Part shown: positions 53,247 through 62,203 of the stretch, piece by piece | How positions within the stretch are numbered: position 1 is the first letter of the stretch | How the letters are laid out: every line of letters starts with the position of its first letter | NCBI RefSeq assembly: GCF_000026045.1 | Contig: NC_007426.1 | Location: 1,612,001-1,676,000, forward strand | Reading direction: 5' to 3' | DNA from: Natronomonas pharaonis DSM 2160 | GTDB lineage: Archaea; Halobacteriota; Halobacteria; Halobacteriales; Haloarculaceae | Length of the DNA stretch: 64,000 bases | Position numbers and translations under genes: made by a program | Notes under the pieces: model-generated | The model's database searches: none | Told to the model about the DNA's origin: nothing | What the model saw: only the letters and a program-made list of their open reading frames with translations

Positions 53247-53627
53247 ATGCCGTCGTTTACTGTCGAGACGGACCGCGAGATACAATGTATCGATATCACC
53301 GACCGTGTCACGGAGGCGCTGCCGGACGACCACGACGGGGTCACAACAGTGGCGTCCCGTCATACGACCGCGGCGGTCGCAATCAACGAGGCCGAACCAC
53401 GGCTGCTGGGCGATGTTGAGGCGTTTTTACGGGAAAATGTCGCTGATGAGGGCTGGGACCACGACGCGCTCGACGGCAACGCCGACGGCCACCTCCGGGC
53501 GTTGCTCGTCGGGCCGTCCGAGCAGGTGCCGGTCGCAGACGGCAGCCCCGACCTCGGCACGTGGCAGTCAGTCCTCCTTGTCGAGTGTGATGGCCCCCGT
53601 AGCCGGACCGTGACAGTCCGGTGGTAG
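53247..53627 (+). CDS. YjbQ/UPF0047 family protein
   Basis: This 126-aa YjbQ-family beta-barrel protein has the signature GVTTVASRHTTAAVAINEAEP near residue 35 and NADGHLRALLVGPSEQVPV near residue 78, with the conserved His residues. A final VLLVECDGPRSRTVTV strand completes the trimer fold. Some members have weak thiamine-phosphate synthase activity; the physiological role is unclear. The ATG at 53247 is the family start. It lies divergent from the DUF418 gene. Confidence 0.85.
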   Translation: MPSFTVETDREIQCIDITDRVTEALPDDHDGVTTVASRHTTAAVAINEAEPRLLGDVEAFLRENVADEGWDHDALDGNADGHLRALLVGPSEQVPVADGSPDLGTWQSVLLVECDGPRSRTVTVRW

Positions 53628-53707
53628 GCAACGGTCGACCGGGTAAAAGCCGAGTGCTCGGTCGCCGGTATCCCGCGGTTCTTGACCCTCGCGGCCGTAC
53701 TCGGTGT

Positions 53708-55132
53708 ATGGATACCGCCGTCGTGTGGTTCCGCGATGACTTGCGCGTGACCGACAACCCGACCCTTGCCGATGCGGTTGCGGCAGCGGAGACCGTTATT
53801 CCGGTGTACACCTTCGACCCGGACCGATACACCGAAAGCGAGTACGGCCCCCCGAAGACGGGGGGCCACCGAGCGGTGTTCCGCCGACAGGCCGTTGCCG
53901 ACCTTCGGGCGTCGCTGCGCGACCGCGGCGGCGACCTGCTGGTGCGGAGCGGTCGGCCGGCGACAGTCGTGCCGGAACTGGCACAGCGGGCCGGAGCGGA
54001 CGCGGTCTATGCACAGACCAAGCCCGCGACCGAAGAACGAAGGCGGGCGGCCGACGTGGCATCGGCGCTCGACGATGCCGGTATTGCGCTTCGGCAGCGC
54101 TGGACGCATACGCTGTATCACCCGGACGACCTGCCGACACCGCCAACGGACATCGACGACACGTTCACGCCATGGCGGAAGGAGACCGAAGCGGCGGCGA
54201 CGGTACGGGACCCGCGTTCGGCTCCGGAGACGGTGCCGACACCCGATGGGCTCACCCCGGGACCGGTACCGACAGTTGAATCGCTCGGCGTTTCCGAGCC
54301 GCCGACCGACGACCGAGCAGTCCTCGAATTCGAAGGCGGCGAAAGCGCTGGGAAGCGCCGCGTGGAGTCGTACATCTGGGAAGGCGACCATCTCCGGGAG
54401 TACAAAACCACCCGGAACGGGCTTTTGGGTGCGGACTACTCTTCGAAGTTCTCGCCGTGGCTCGCGGCCGGCTGTCTCTCTCCGCGTTGGCTCCACCGGG
54501 AAGTCGAGCGGTACGAGGACGAACGCGTCGCCAACGAAGACACCTACTGGCTGGTCTTTGAACTCGCATGGCGGGACTTCTTCCAGTTTCAGTTCGAAAA
54601 ATACGGCGCGACGTTCTTCAAACCGGGCGGTATCCGGGAACGAAACATCGACTGGGACCGCGACCGGGCGCTGTTCGAACGCTGGGCCGACGGCGAGACC
54701 GGCGTCCCGTTCGTTGATGCGAATATGCGCGAGCTGAACCGGACCGGCTACATGTCGAACCGAGGGCGACAGAACGTCGCCTCGTTTCTGGCCGGTGTCC
54801 TCGGTATCGACTGGCGGTGGGGGGCGGCCTACTTCGAGGCCCGGCTGATTGATTACGACGTGGCATCGAACTGGGGGAACTGGGCGTATCAGGCCGGTGT
54901 CGGCAACGATTCACGGGACCGGTACTTCGATGTGCGGTCGCAGGCCGAGCGATACGACAGCGACGCCGAGTACATTACTACATGGCTACCGGAGCTTGCG
55001 GCGCTGCCGGCTACGATAGCACACCAGCCGTGGCAGCTCTCCGAGGCCGAACAACGAGAGTACGGGGTCGAACTCGGCGTCGATTACCCGGAACCAGTGG
55101 TCGACATCGACGCCCGATATCAGTCGCTATGA
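53708..55132 (+). CDS. DASH-type cryptochrome / photolyase
   Basis: This is a 474-aa photolyase-superfamily flavoprotein. The N-terminal alpha/beta domain starts with VVWFRDDLRVTDNPTL. The FAD-binding domain contains EYKTTRNGLLGADYSSKFSPWLA and CLSPRWLHREV, followed by FELAWRDFFQFQFEKYG, which are DASH signatures. NRTGYMSNRGRQNVASFL and DWRWGAAYFEARLIDYDVASNWGNW-type sequence (in part) complete the FAD site. DASH proteins repair cyclobutane dimers in single-stranded DNA and may act in light signalling. The ATG at 53708 is chosen by alignment with the family; the frame is open to 53621. Confidence 0.9.
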   Translation: MDTAVVWFRDDLRVTDNPTLADAVAAAETVIPVYTFDPDRYTESEYGPPKTGGHRAVFRRQAVADLRASLRDRGGDLLVRSGRPATVVPELAQRAGADAVYAQTKPATEERRRAADVASALDDAGIALRQRWTHTLYHPDDLPTPPTDIDDTFTPWRKETEAAATVRDPRSAPETVPTPDGLTPGPVPTVESLGVSEPPTDDRAVLEFEGGESAGKRRVESYIWEGDHLREYKTTRNGLLGADYSSKFSPWLAAGCLSPRWLHREVERYEDERVANEDTYWLVFELAWRDFFQFQFEKYGATFFKPGGIRERNIDWDRDRALFERWADGETGVPFVDANMRELNRTGYMSNRGRQNVASFLAGVLGIDWRWGAAYFEARLIDYDVASNWGNWAYQAGVGNDSRDRYFDVRSQAERYDSDAEYITTWLPELAALPATIAHQPWQLSEAEQREYGVELGVDYPEPVVDIDARYQSL

Positions 55133-55297
55133 AGGTGGTGCTCCGTGGCTGCGCTGTGAATGTCGGTTGTGTCGCAGAGACGCGGGGGCAGCGTCGGACA
55201 GGCCCGTAGAATGCGGCGTATCGTCGCGGAACGGCACTGTAGCCGCGGTAAATGGTATCAACGATTATCCAAGCGAGGAGTGAAAGAACCCCCGCGA

Positions 55298-55304
55298 TTT
55301 TAAA
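55298..55304 (+). promoter_or_regulatory. TATA box of the receiver-kinase gene
   Basis: TTTTAAA lies 24-30 bases before the ATG at 55328. It overlaps an in-frame upstream ATG at 55304, so the internal ATG is the better start. Confidence 0.5.
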
Positions 55305-55327
55305 TGCCTGAATCGTACGCGGCAGTA

Positions 55328-56461
55328 ATGGCCGCGGATGGCTCCGAGAACCCACCATGGAAGGACCTCCCCGACAGTACGCCGTCAGTCCTTGTCGTCG
55401 ACGACAGCGAGTTTTTTGCAGATATGATGGCTAGTGAGATAGAAAACGGCTCCTCCTTCGAAACTATCTCCTGCTACGATGGAGAGACGGCTCTTGAGAA
55501 AATCGAGCGGAACGACATCGCCTGTATTGTGAGCGATTACCGGATGGACCCCGTCGACGGGATCGAGCTCTTAGAGACGGTTCGCGATGAATACGGGGCG
55601 ATTCCATTCATCATACTAACCGGTCAAGGCGGCGAGGAGGTCGCTATTGAGGCGATTCGACTGGGTGCGACCGATTACGTCACAAAGGAGATGATTATCG
55701 AAGGCGAAGAGTTCAGCCTCCTGCTCAATCGCATCGAGCAGTCGGTTAATCACACGATGGCACAGACCGAACTCGCTCGACGAAAGGAACTCATCGAAAC
55801 CCAGCGGGACAATTTGGAGTTCTTGAACGAGGTCCTCCGGCACGATATCCGGAACGACCTGCAGATTATTTCGGCCTATGCGGACCGGCTCGAAGACCAC
55901 GTCGACCAAGCAGGCAGAGCAGATCTGGAGACGATTCAGCAGAGCACCGACAATGCCATTGAACTGACAAAGACTACCGACAAGGTTGCTGAGATTATGC
56001 TCAGACAGGAAGTCGACCGGCAGGCGGTGTCCATCCGAGACATCATTACCGAAGAAATAGAGACAATCCGGGCCGCTGACCCGAATGCAACGGTCGAGGT
56101 TGTAGGCGAGATTCCGGACGTCGAGGTGCTTGCAGGACAGATGATAGATGCCGTGTTCCGCAACCTCCTGAAAAACGCCGTCCAGCACAACGACAAGCGC
56201 GAGCCGGAAATCACCGTCTCTGCTACCGAACAGGAGGAGGTACTGGAGGTCCGGGTCGCCGACAACGGCCCCGGTATCAGCGAGGAGCTACAGCAGTCGA
56301 TATTCGGTAAGGGCGAGCGAGGGCTCGAAAGCGAAGGGACCGGCATCGGCCTCCACCTCGTGGCGACGCTCGTTGACGACTATGACGGGGATGTACGCAT
56401 CGAAGACAACGACCCGGAAGGAAGCGTGTTTGTCGTGGAACTCCAGTTGGCGGATGCCTAG
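55328..56461 (+). CDS. Receiver domain-histidine kinase hybrid
   Basis: This 377-aa two-component protein has a reversed order. The receiver domain is at about residues 20-140, with VLVVDDSEF, phospho-acceptor Asp in VSDYRMDPVDG near residue 70, the ILTGQGG switch and YVTKEM lysine. A histidine kinase follows. The H box is VLRHDIRNDLQII with His near residue 172, the N box is NLLKNAVQHNDK near residue 280, and the G boxes are DNGPGISEEL and GTGIGLHLV. No sensor or membrane segment is present, so the input probably comes through phosphotransfer to the receiver. The start is supported by the TATA box at 55298. Confidence 0.9.
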   Translation: MAADGSENPPWKDLPDSTPSVLVVDDSEFFADMMASEIENGSSFETISCYDGETALEKIERNDIACIVSDYRMDPVDGIELLETVRDEYGAIPFIILTGQGGEEVAIEAIRLGATDYVTKEMIIEGEEFSLLLNRIEQSVNHTMAQTELARRKELIETQRDNLEFLNEVLRHDIRNDLQIISAYADRLEDHVDQAGRADLETIQQSTDNAIELTKTTDKVAEIMLRQEVDRQAVSIRDIITEEIETIRAADPNATVEVVGEIPDVEVLAGQMIDAVFRNLLKNAVQHNDKREPEITVSATEQEEVLEVRVADNGPGISEELQQSIFGKGERGLESEGTGIGLHLVATLVDDYDGDVRIEDNDPEGSVFVVELQLADA

Positions 56462-56591
56462 TCCCCTGCTGGCCTGAGCAACGAAACCGCTGTACTGAAA
56501 GCTGCTATACGCACCAGTCGGAAGACCAGCCCGGGTTTTTGATACCACCGTCGTGCTCACGGCGGCCGGTATCCGACCGTATCGAACCGCC

Positions 56592-57758
56592 TCAGTAGCT
56601 CCGGGGCAGGTCGAGTTCGTGTTCGGCGATGTAGTTCAACACGAGTTCGTTTGCCACCGGCACCGTCTGTGTGAGCCGGAGGTTCTGCCAGATGTCGTAG
56701 ACCTCGTACTCGTCGGTGAAGCCGTTGCCGCCGTGGGCCTGAATCGCCCGGTCGGCCGCTTCGGTGCCGGCCTGTGAGGTGAGCAATTTGGCGACGTTGG
56801 CTTCGAGACCACAGTCCTCGTTTTCGTCCCACTTCTGTGCGCCTTTGTACATGATTTCACGGGCTGACATGAGCTTCGCGTAGGACTCGGCGATGGGATG
56901 TTGGATGCTCTGGTGGGCACCGATGGGCTGGCCGAAGACACTCCGGTCGCTGGCGTAGTCGACGGCCAAATCGATAGCACGGAGGCCGCCGCCGAGGGAA
57001 CTCGCCGCGCCGGCGAGCCGCTCGGTGTTGAGCGTATCCCACAGCAGGTAGAGCCCGCCGTCTTCGGTGCCGAGGATGTCGTCTTCGCTCACTCGGAGGT
57101 CGTCGAAGGTGACCTGGTACTGCCGCTCGAACCACGGAACCGCAGTGTCGACCTCGGCGAGGTTGATGCCGGGCTGTGCCGCCGGGTCGTCGACGAGGAA
57201 CAGCGTCACGCCGTGGGTCGGGTTTTCGTCATCGCGTTCTGTGGTCCGAGTAACAAGCAGCATCGTATCAGCGTTCTCGACGCCGCTGATGAACGTCTTC
57301 TGCCCGTTGACGACGAACTCGTCGCCGTCGCGGTCGGCGGTCGTCTGGATGTTGAGGGTGTTCGAGCCGGCGGTCGGCTCAGTCAGCGCCATGCAGAACT
57401 TCATCTCGCCGTCGGCGATTTGTGGCAGATACTCTTCTTTCTGTGCTTCGTTGCCGTGGCGCTGAATGCCGATGCCGCCGAAGACCGGCGTCAGAACGAA
57501 GATGATGCCGCCTTGTCCCCCTGAACGGGAGAGTTCCTCGATGATAATACACATCTCCAGCATTCCCAGCCCCTCGCCGCCATACTCTTCGGGGATGGTG
57601 ACGCCGAGCCAGCCGTCGTCGGCCAGCGCCTGCCAGTACTCTTCGGGGAACTCTTTCTGGTCGATGTGTTCCTTCCAGTAGCCGCGGTCGAACTCGGAGG
57701 CGATGCCGCGTACGGACTCCCGTATCAGGTCGTGGAGGTCGGATTCACCGGTGGCCAT
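56592..57758 (-). CDS. Acyl-CoA dehydrogenase
   Basis: This 388-aa FAD enzyme would introduce the 2,3 double bond in acyl-CoA. FCMALTEPTAGSN near residue 130 is the FAD/substrate motif. WFERQYQVTFDDLRVSEDDILG lies near residue 210, and IQAHGGNGFTDEYEVYDIWQNLR near residue 345 carries the catalytic Glu at the medium-chain-type position. The chain-length preference is not readable. It lies downstream of, and co-directional with, the DJ-1 family gene, and near the acyl-CoA carboxylase gene. Confidence 0.9.
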   Translation of the reverse strand: MATGESDLHDLIRESVRGIASEFDRGYWKEHIDQKEFPEEYWQALADDGWLGVTIPEEYGGEGLGMLEMCIIIEELSRSGGQGGIIFVLTPVFGGIGIQRHGNEAQKEEYLPQIADGEMKFCMALTEPTAGSNTLNIQTTADRDGDEFVVNGQKTFISGVENADTMLLVTRTTERDDENPTHGVTLFLVDDPAAQPGINLAEVDTAVPWFERQYQVTFDDLRVSEDDILGTEDGGLYLLWDTLNTERLAGAASSLGGGLRAIDLAVDYASDRSVFGQPIGAHQSIQHPIAESYAKLMSAREIMYKGAQKWDENEDCGLEANVAKLLTSQAGTEAADRAIQAHGGNGFTDEYEVYDIWQNLRLTQTVPVANELVLNYIAEHELDLPRSY

Positions 57759-57831
57759 GCCTCACGTAAATTGACACACGGTCTTAGGGTTTTCCCCCGG
57801 TTCGGCCGGGCGAGGCACGGCCCCTGTGTCG

Positions 57832-58512
57832 CTACTCGTCGAGTGCCGAAAGGAGCGTTTCAGCGGCGGCAGCCGACGACCCTGGGCCGCGGGCGGTTAT
57901 CAGGTCGCCGTCGACGGTGACGCTCGTTTCAGCATCGAGTTCGGCGTCCCACTCGCCGCCGACAGCCTTCACCTCGTCTTCGACCCAGTACGGGAGTTTT
58001 CGGCCGTCCGGAAGCCGGTCGTGGTCGTCGACGAGGTCGGCCTCCCACGCGTTGGGGAAGCCGGTCACCGACCGGCCAGCAACGAGCGGCTTGCCGTCGT
58101 CGGTGCGGGCAAACGCCAACAGCCCGACGGCGTGACAGACGACGAGTGCGGTGCCGTCGTCACCGGAGACAGCGTCGACAAGCAGGCGTCGGGCGTCGGC
58201 ATCCTGATTGATGTCCCAGCAGGTCCCGTGGCCGCCCGGGAAGACGACGGCGTCGTAGTCGTCGGCGTCCTCGCCGGCGACCGGCACCGGGTCGTTGAGC
58301 TTCGGATGGTCCTCGTCGATGGCGCGAAGCTCTTCGGCGGCTTCTGCCCCAATCTCCTCGGGGTCCAGCGACGCCTCATCGACGACCGGCGGGGCTCCCG
58401 TCGGCGTCGCAACTGTCGTCTCGACGCCAGCGTCTTCGAGCGTCGTCAGCGGCTCGATACACTCCTCTGCCCAGTAGCCGTCCTCGCTTACGACAAATAG
58501 TGTGCGCGTCAT
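57832..58512 (-). CDS. DJ-1/PfpI (Hsp31-type) family protein
   Basis: This 226-aa class I glutamine-amidotransferase-like protein has its nucleophile elbow in ALVVCHAVGLL near residue 125. The acidic partner is in WAEECIEPLTTLEDAG near residue 15, and DYDAVVFPGGHGTCWDI lies near residue 90. The Cys-His pair is of the Hsp31/YhbO group, associated with glyoxalase III, deglycase or holdase activity. Which of these applies is not readable. It is divergent from the carboxylase gene. Confidence 0.85.
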   Translation of the reverse strand: MTRTLFVVSEDGYWAEECIEPLTTLEDAGVETTVATPTGAPPVVDEASLDPEEIGAEAAEELRAIDEDHPKLNDPVPVAGEDADDYDAVVFPGGHGTCWDINQDADARRLLVDAVSGDDGTALVVCHAVGLLAFARTDDGKPLVAGRSVTGFPNAWEADLVDDHDRLPDGRKLPYWVEDEVKAVGGEWDAELDAETSVTVDGDLITARGPGSSAAAAETLLSALDE

Positions 58513-58680
58513 GCACCCCGTTATCGGAGGGTGGGAGACAAAACGCGGGGGGCGGCGGCAGCCGCTGCCGGGGCGGGGCGTGGCTCACATGGTCGCCTGT
58601 GCCAAACGTTTTTGCCTAGTGTTGTCATACCTCGCTACAGGAAACGGAAACCGAATTGTCGGTTTCTGCCAGCCACAACC

Positions 58681-60378
58681 ATGGAGATACACATCGACGA
58701 CGAGACCGACGGGGAGATAGCACAGGCAATCGCGACCGCCGTCGCCGAGCATCTCGGAACGAGTGTTGAACTCGTCGACGGCGGCGAGACGCTGGCCGAA
58801 GCGGGCACGGAGTGGGACGAGTCGGGAACGGTACTCACAGACCGTGAGGCGCGACTTAGAGACGATGTCGAAGCGGTCCTCTCAGGCGGTCCGGAACGGG
58901 GGTTTGAGAAAATCCGCTCGCTTGGGAAGGCCTTTGTTCGTGACCGACTGGAACTGGTCTTCGATGACATTGTTTACGAGGACGGCACCTTCGCGCGCTT
59001 TGCTGACGATGAGACACTGCCCGCAGACGGACTTGTGACCGGTATCGGAACCATCGACGGCCGGAAGGTCGCGTTCACCGCCAACGATTACACCGTTAAG
59101 GCCGGCTCGCTCGGACAGATGGGCGTCGAAAAGGTCATCCGGATACAGGAGCGGGCGATGGACCTGGGGATTCCGATGGTCCGACTCGTCGACTCGACCG
59201 GCGCGCGCCTGAACGCCGAGGAGCGCGAGCCCGGCGACACCCACATGGACCGCTACCGCGGGGGGAAGATGTTCTACAACCAGTGTCGGATGTCCGGCGA
59301 GATACCGCAGATTGGTGTCCTGTACGGGCCAAACGTCGCCGGGTCGGCTTATACGCCCGTTTTCTGCGACGTGCTGGTCATGGTCGAGGACATCTCTGGG
59401 CTGGCCATCGCCTCGCCACGCATCGTCGAGGCGATGACCGGCGAGGAGACGGATATGTCGTCGCTCGGCGGCCCGCAGGTTCACGCCCGACACTCCGGCA
59501 GCGCCGACATCGTCGTGCCGGACGAGGAGACCGCCGCCGAGCGAGTGCGGGAGCTTTTGGGGCTGCTTCCGCAGAGCTACGCCGCGGACCCACCGACAGC
59601 AGCCCCTGCCCCGCCGGCAGCGGACCCGAACGGTCTCGACCAGATTATTCCGGAAGAACCGAACGCCGCCTACGACGTTCACACAGTCATCGAGCGACTC
59701 GTCGACCGTGAGTCGTTTCTGGAGCTCAAGCCATCGTTCGCACCGGAGCTTGTCACCGGCTTCGCCCGCATTGACGGCCAGCCGGTCGGCATCGTCGCCA
59801 ACCAGCCCGACCACGTCTCCGGTGCCATCTTCCCCGACTCGGCCGACAAGGGCGCGGGGTTCGTCTGGACCTGCGACGCATACAACATCCCGCTGGTCTA
59901 TCTCTGTGACACGCCGGGATTCATGATCGGCTCACAGGTCGAGCGTGAAGGCGTCCTCCGGAAAGGCCGAAAGTTCATCTACGCGACATCGAACGCACAG
60001 GTACCGAAGTTCTGTGTCATCACTCGGAAAGCATACGGGGCCGGCATCTACGCGATGGCGGGGCCGTCGTTCGGGCCGGACGCGACGCTCGCGTTGCCGT
60101 CGGCGGAAATATCGGTCATGGGTCCGGATGCAGCCGTTCACGCGCTGTTCGGGGGACAGCTCGAAGGGATGGACGAAGAATCGAAGGCCGCCTTCGTCGA
60201 GTCCGCAAAAGAGCAGTTCGAAGCGTACATCGACATCCGGAAACAGGCGAGCACGATGCAGGTCGACGAACTGCTACCGGCCGGTGACCTCAGAGAGCAG
60301 CTGGCGGCGCGACTCGACACATACCGGACCAAAAGCCGCGACGAGCGGCCCAGACACCACGGGACGGTGCTCTTTTGA
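58681..60378 (+). CDS. Acyl-CoA carboxylase carboxyltransferase (beta) subunit
   Basis: This 565-aa carboxyltransferase belongs to the propionyl/acetyl-CoA carboxylase beta family. The N-terminal half has the acyl-CoA site with NDYTVKAGSLGQMGVEK near residue 140, LVDSTGARL near residue 170 and SGLAIASPRIVEAMTGEE near residue 240. The C-terminal half has ADKGAGFVWTCDAYNIPLVYL-type sequence near residue 400 and RKAYGAGIYAMAGPSFGPD near residue 450, forming the carboxybiotin site. The first 60 residues are an acidic extension. The biotin carboxylase/carrier subunit is not in the window. The frame is open upstream to 58531, but that sequence is low-complexity and basic, so I used the ATG at 58681. 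Confidence 0.85.
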   Translation: MEIHIDDETDGEIAQAIATAVAEHLGTSVELVDGGETLAEAGTEWDESGTVLTDREARLRDDVEAVLSGGPERGFEKIRSLGKAFVRDRLELVFDDIVYEDGTFARFADDETLPADGLVTGIGTIDGRKVAFTANDYTVKAGSLGQMGVEKVIRIQERAMDLGIPMVRLVDSTGARLNAEEREPGDTHMDRYRGGKMFYNQCRMSGEIPQIGVLYGPNVAGSAYTPVFCDVLVMVEDISGLAIASPRIVEAMTGEETDMSSLGGPQVHARHSGSADIVVPDEETAAERVRELLGLLPQSYAADPPTAAPAPPAADPNGLDQIIPEEPNAAYDVHTVIERLVDRESFLELKPSFAPELVTGFARIDGQPVGIVANQPDHVSGAIFPDSADKGAGFVWTCDAYNIPLVYLCDTPGFMIGSQVEREGVLRKGRKFIYATSNAQVPKFCVITRKAYGAGIYAMAGPSFGPDATLALPSAEISVMGPDAAVHALFGGQLEGMDEESKAAFVESAKEQFEAYIDIRKQASTMQVDELLPAGDLREQLAARLDTYRTKSRDERPRHHGTVLF

Positions 60379-60450
60379 GACGGTCGGCTGCGCTGGATAC
60401 ATGCGCGGATTCCCCGGCGGACAGGCACGTCCGACGATACGAGGGGAAGC

Positions 60451-60460
60451 TTTTTGCATA
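60451..60460 (+). promoter_or_regulatory. TATA box of the HTH-CBS gene
   Basis: TTTTTGCATA lies 21-30 bases before the ATG at 60481, which predicts a leaderless transcript. Confidence 0.4.
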
Positions 60461-60480
60461 ACTGGTGGTAATCGTTCCGC

Positions 60481-61029
60481 ATGGGTATGGACCTGCCGAC
60501 GCCGGCGGACCTCAAGGAGCGTCGGACGGAGCTGGAGCTGACACAGAGCGAGTTAGCCGACTACGCCGACGTTTCACAGCCACTTATCGCCCGTATCGAG
60601 GGCGGCGATGTCGACCCGCGGCTGTCGACATTGCGGCGCATTGTCAACGCTCTCGACGAGGCCGAAAGCGCGGTGATGCACGCCGCTGATATCATGCACG
60701 AGGGTGTCGTCTCCGTCGCTCCTGATGACAGCGTCCGTGAGGCCATCGACGTGATGGTAACGGAGGGCTACTCGCAGCTGCCGGTCATTCGCGACGGTCG
60801 CCCACAGGGCATTATCTCGAACTCCGATATCCGACAGCTCGATTCGGAAAGCGCCGGTGACCTTCCCGTCGCCGAGGCGATGCGGGAGGCGATTACGACC
60901 GTCGAACCGGACGCGACACTCGACGAAGTCAACGCACATCTCAACCATCAGGACGCCGTGATGGTCGTCGAAGACGGTCAGCTACAGGGCATCGTCACCG
61001 AGGCAGACGTGGCGGCCCACATTTCCTGA
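60481..61029 (+). CDS. XRE-type HTH and CBS-pair regulator
   Basis: This is a 182-aa predicted transcription regulator. Residues 8-65 are an XRE/Cro helix-turn-helix (KERRTELELTQSELADYADVSQPLIARIEGG, quoted in two overlapping parts: ELELTQSELADYAD and VSQPLIARIEGG). Residues 72-125 are CBS1 (DIMHEGVVSVAPDDSVREAI) and 130-182 CBS2 (AVAEAMREAITTVEPDATL-like). The arrangement suggests DNA binding controlled by an adenine nucleotide or similar ligand. This type is widespread in archaea, and its target is often an adjacent gene. ATGs at 60481 and 60487 are both possible. Confidence 0.85.
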   Translation: MGMDLPTPADLKERRTELELTQSELADYADVSQPLIARIEGGDVDPRLSTLRRIVNALDEAESAVMHAADIMHEGVVSVAPDDSVREAIDVMVTEGYSQLPVIRDGRPQGIISNSDIRQLDSESAGDLPVAEAMREAITTVEPDATLDEVNAHLNHQDAVMVVEDGQLQGIVTEADVAAHIS

Positions 61030-61306
61030 TACGGTTGGCGACCGGACTGAGCGGACCGAAGAACTATCCGGAGCGCGGAACCGTCGCTTGGACAGTCCGA
61101 GCCGGTCAGAGAAAGGTTTGGGAGGATTCTTTGGCGGTCAGTACAGCGAGTTCACGTCTCGTCTCATTCTTTCACCTCGGCCCACGAAGTTTCACCATAG
61201 ACGTCTTTGAGTGCCTGTTGGCAACCGAAATGATACGCTGCGGTCCAGATAGAGCGCGTCCGGCAGATACGCCACGAAGACAGAACAACGCGGCTGACGA
61301 CGGTGA

Positions 61307-61666
61307 CTACTCGCTTTCGTCGTCTTCGGTCTCGAAGGTCTGGATGACCTTCAGCGGAACGTCCCGAAGCGCGCCGCCGATTTCGCTTTTGGCGATTCTG
61401 GCGGCGTGCTGGTCGCTGTCGGCGTTGAACACGGTCATCTCCAGCCCGAGGCCGACAAGCGCAGTGTCGGCAGCGACGAACGCCGAATCGAACGGCTCGC
61501 CACAGGCCGGACACGGCGTTGACCCGACTTCGACCTCGACGTAGTCCATGTCGGCCTCGTTGAGCCGCTTTCCTGCCTCGCTGACGGCGACTCCTATCGC
61601 GTCGTCGATCTCCTCAACATCACGCACCAACCATGCTGCTTCCATCGCAACGAGGTAGTTGCTCAT
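61307..61666 (-). CDS. UPF0212 (DUF555) protein
   Basis: This 119-aa archaeal protein has the family core NYLVAMEAAWLVRDVEEIDDAI at its start. TPCPACGEPFDSAFV with a single CxxC is near residue 50, and ALVGLGLEMTVFNADSDQHA near residue 70. The last residues are acidic. The single CxxC may bind metal as a dimer. The function is unknown. It is transcribed toward the HTH-CBS gene with about 275 bases between. Confidence 0.85.
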   Translation of the reverse strand: MSNYLVAMEAAWLVRDVEEIDDAIGVAVSEAGKRLNEADMDYVEVEVGSTPCPACGEPFDSAFVAADTALVGLGLEMTVFNADSDQHAARIAKSEIGGALRDVPLKVIQTFETEDDESE

Positions 61667-61986
61667 ATCCGTGTCGAACGGTGCGGGACGGATAGCCCTA
61701 TTGTTTTCCGGTTCGCGCTGACAGAGCGGCCAGCGACCAGCGGCTGGCTATCGCCACTTTCCCGGCGAGACCACAGCGTACTCGTTTGCGCACGTCACCG
61801 GAGATATTCTCATATGTTATGCGTATCTGGAGCGGTAGCTACCCCTGTTATCTGCTCTGAGACGGTGGGGTCGTGGGTGGAGGCGGCGATCGAGCCAGCA
61901 AAAGAAAACCGCACGACTGCGCGGCGATGGGTCGGTTGCTTCTGCAACAAAGCTTATATACATCCACTCGCTTGGCACAGACCACG
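61667..61986. other. Intergenic region upstream of the small membrane protein
   Basis: This 320-base region is divergent between the UPF0212 gene (minus) and the small membrane protein gene (plus). No gene is seen. A clear TATA box TTATATA at 61954-61960 serves the plus-strand gene. Confidence 0.5.
61954..61960 (+). promoter_or_regulatory. TATA box upstream of the small membrane protein
   Basis: TTATATA lies 27-33 bases before the ATG at 61987, consistent with a leaderless mRNA. Confidence 0.55.
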
Positions 61987-62163
61987 ATGGCAACACGCCT
62001 GTACCAGGCTTCGGTGCTCGCGCTGTACCAACTTAGTATCGTCTTCGGCATCGCCATGCTTCCGCTCGCGCTCGTGGCGAACCGCGCCGGCATCCAGCTA
62101 CCGGTCGACCGGCTGGTCTCGCGGCTCGGCTCGGCCTACGAGCGAAGCTTGCCGGAAGCCTGA
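61987..62163 (+). CDS. Small one-helix membrane protein upstream of psmB
   Basis: This is a 58-aa protein with one long hydrophobic helix (ALYQLSIVFGIAMLPLALVA) near residue 12, followed by an amphipathic C-terminus (LPVDRLVSRLGSAYERSL). The ATG at 61987 is supported by the TATA box 27-33 bases upstream; the longer frame from 61873 is not. I do not recognise a named family. It is 40 bases upstream of psmB, which appears to have its own promoter in that gap. Confidence 0.6.
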   Translation: MATRLYQASVLALYQLSIVFGIAMLPLALVANRAGIQLPVDRLVSRLGSAYERSLPEA

Positions 62164-62172
62164 CCGGAAGGA

Positions 62173-62178
62173 TTTATC
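62173..62178 (+). promoter_or_regulatory. TATA box of psmB
   Basis: TTTATC lies 26-31 bases before the psmB ATG and inside the short gap after the small membrane protein gene, so psmB probably has its own leaderless transcript. Confidence 0.5.
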
Positions 62179-62203
62179 TGCGGTCGGTTTGTAGAAGCGG
62201 TCA

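Noticed and set aside
61164-61514. A full 116-codon minus-strand gene overlapping the UPF0212 gene.
   Set aside because: Its N-terminal half is an out-of-frame shadow of the UPF0212 gene; only the last 35-40 codons look protein-like, so it is reported as a possible remnant, not a gene.
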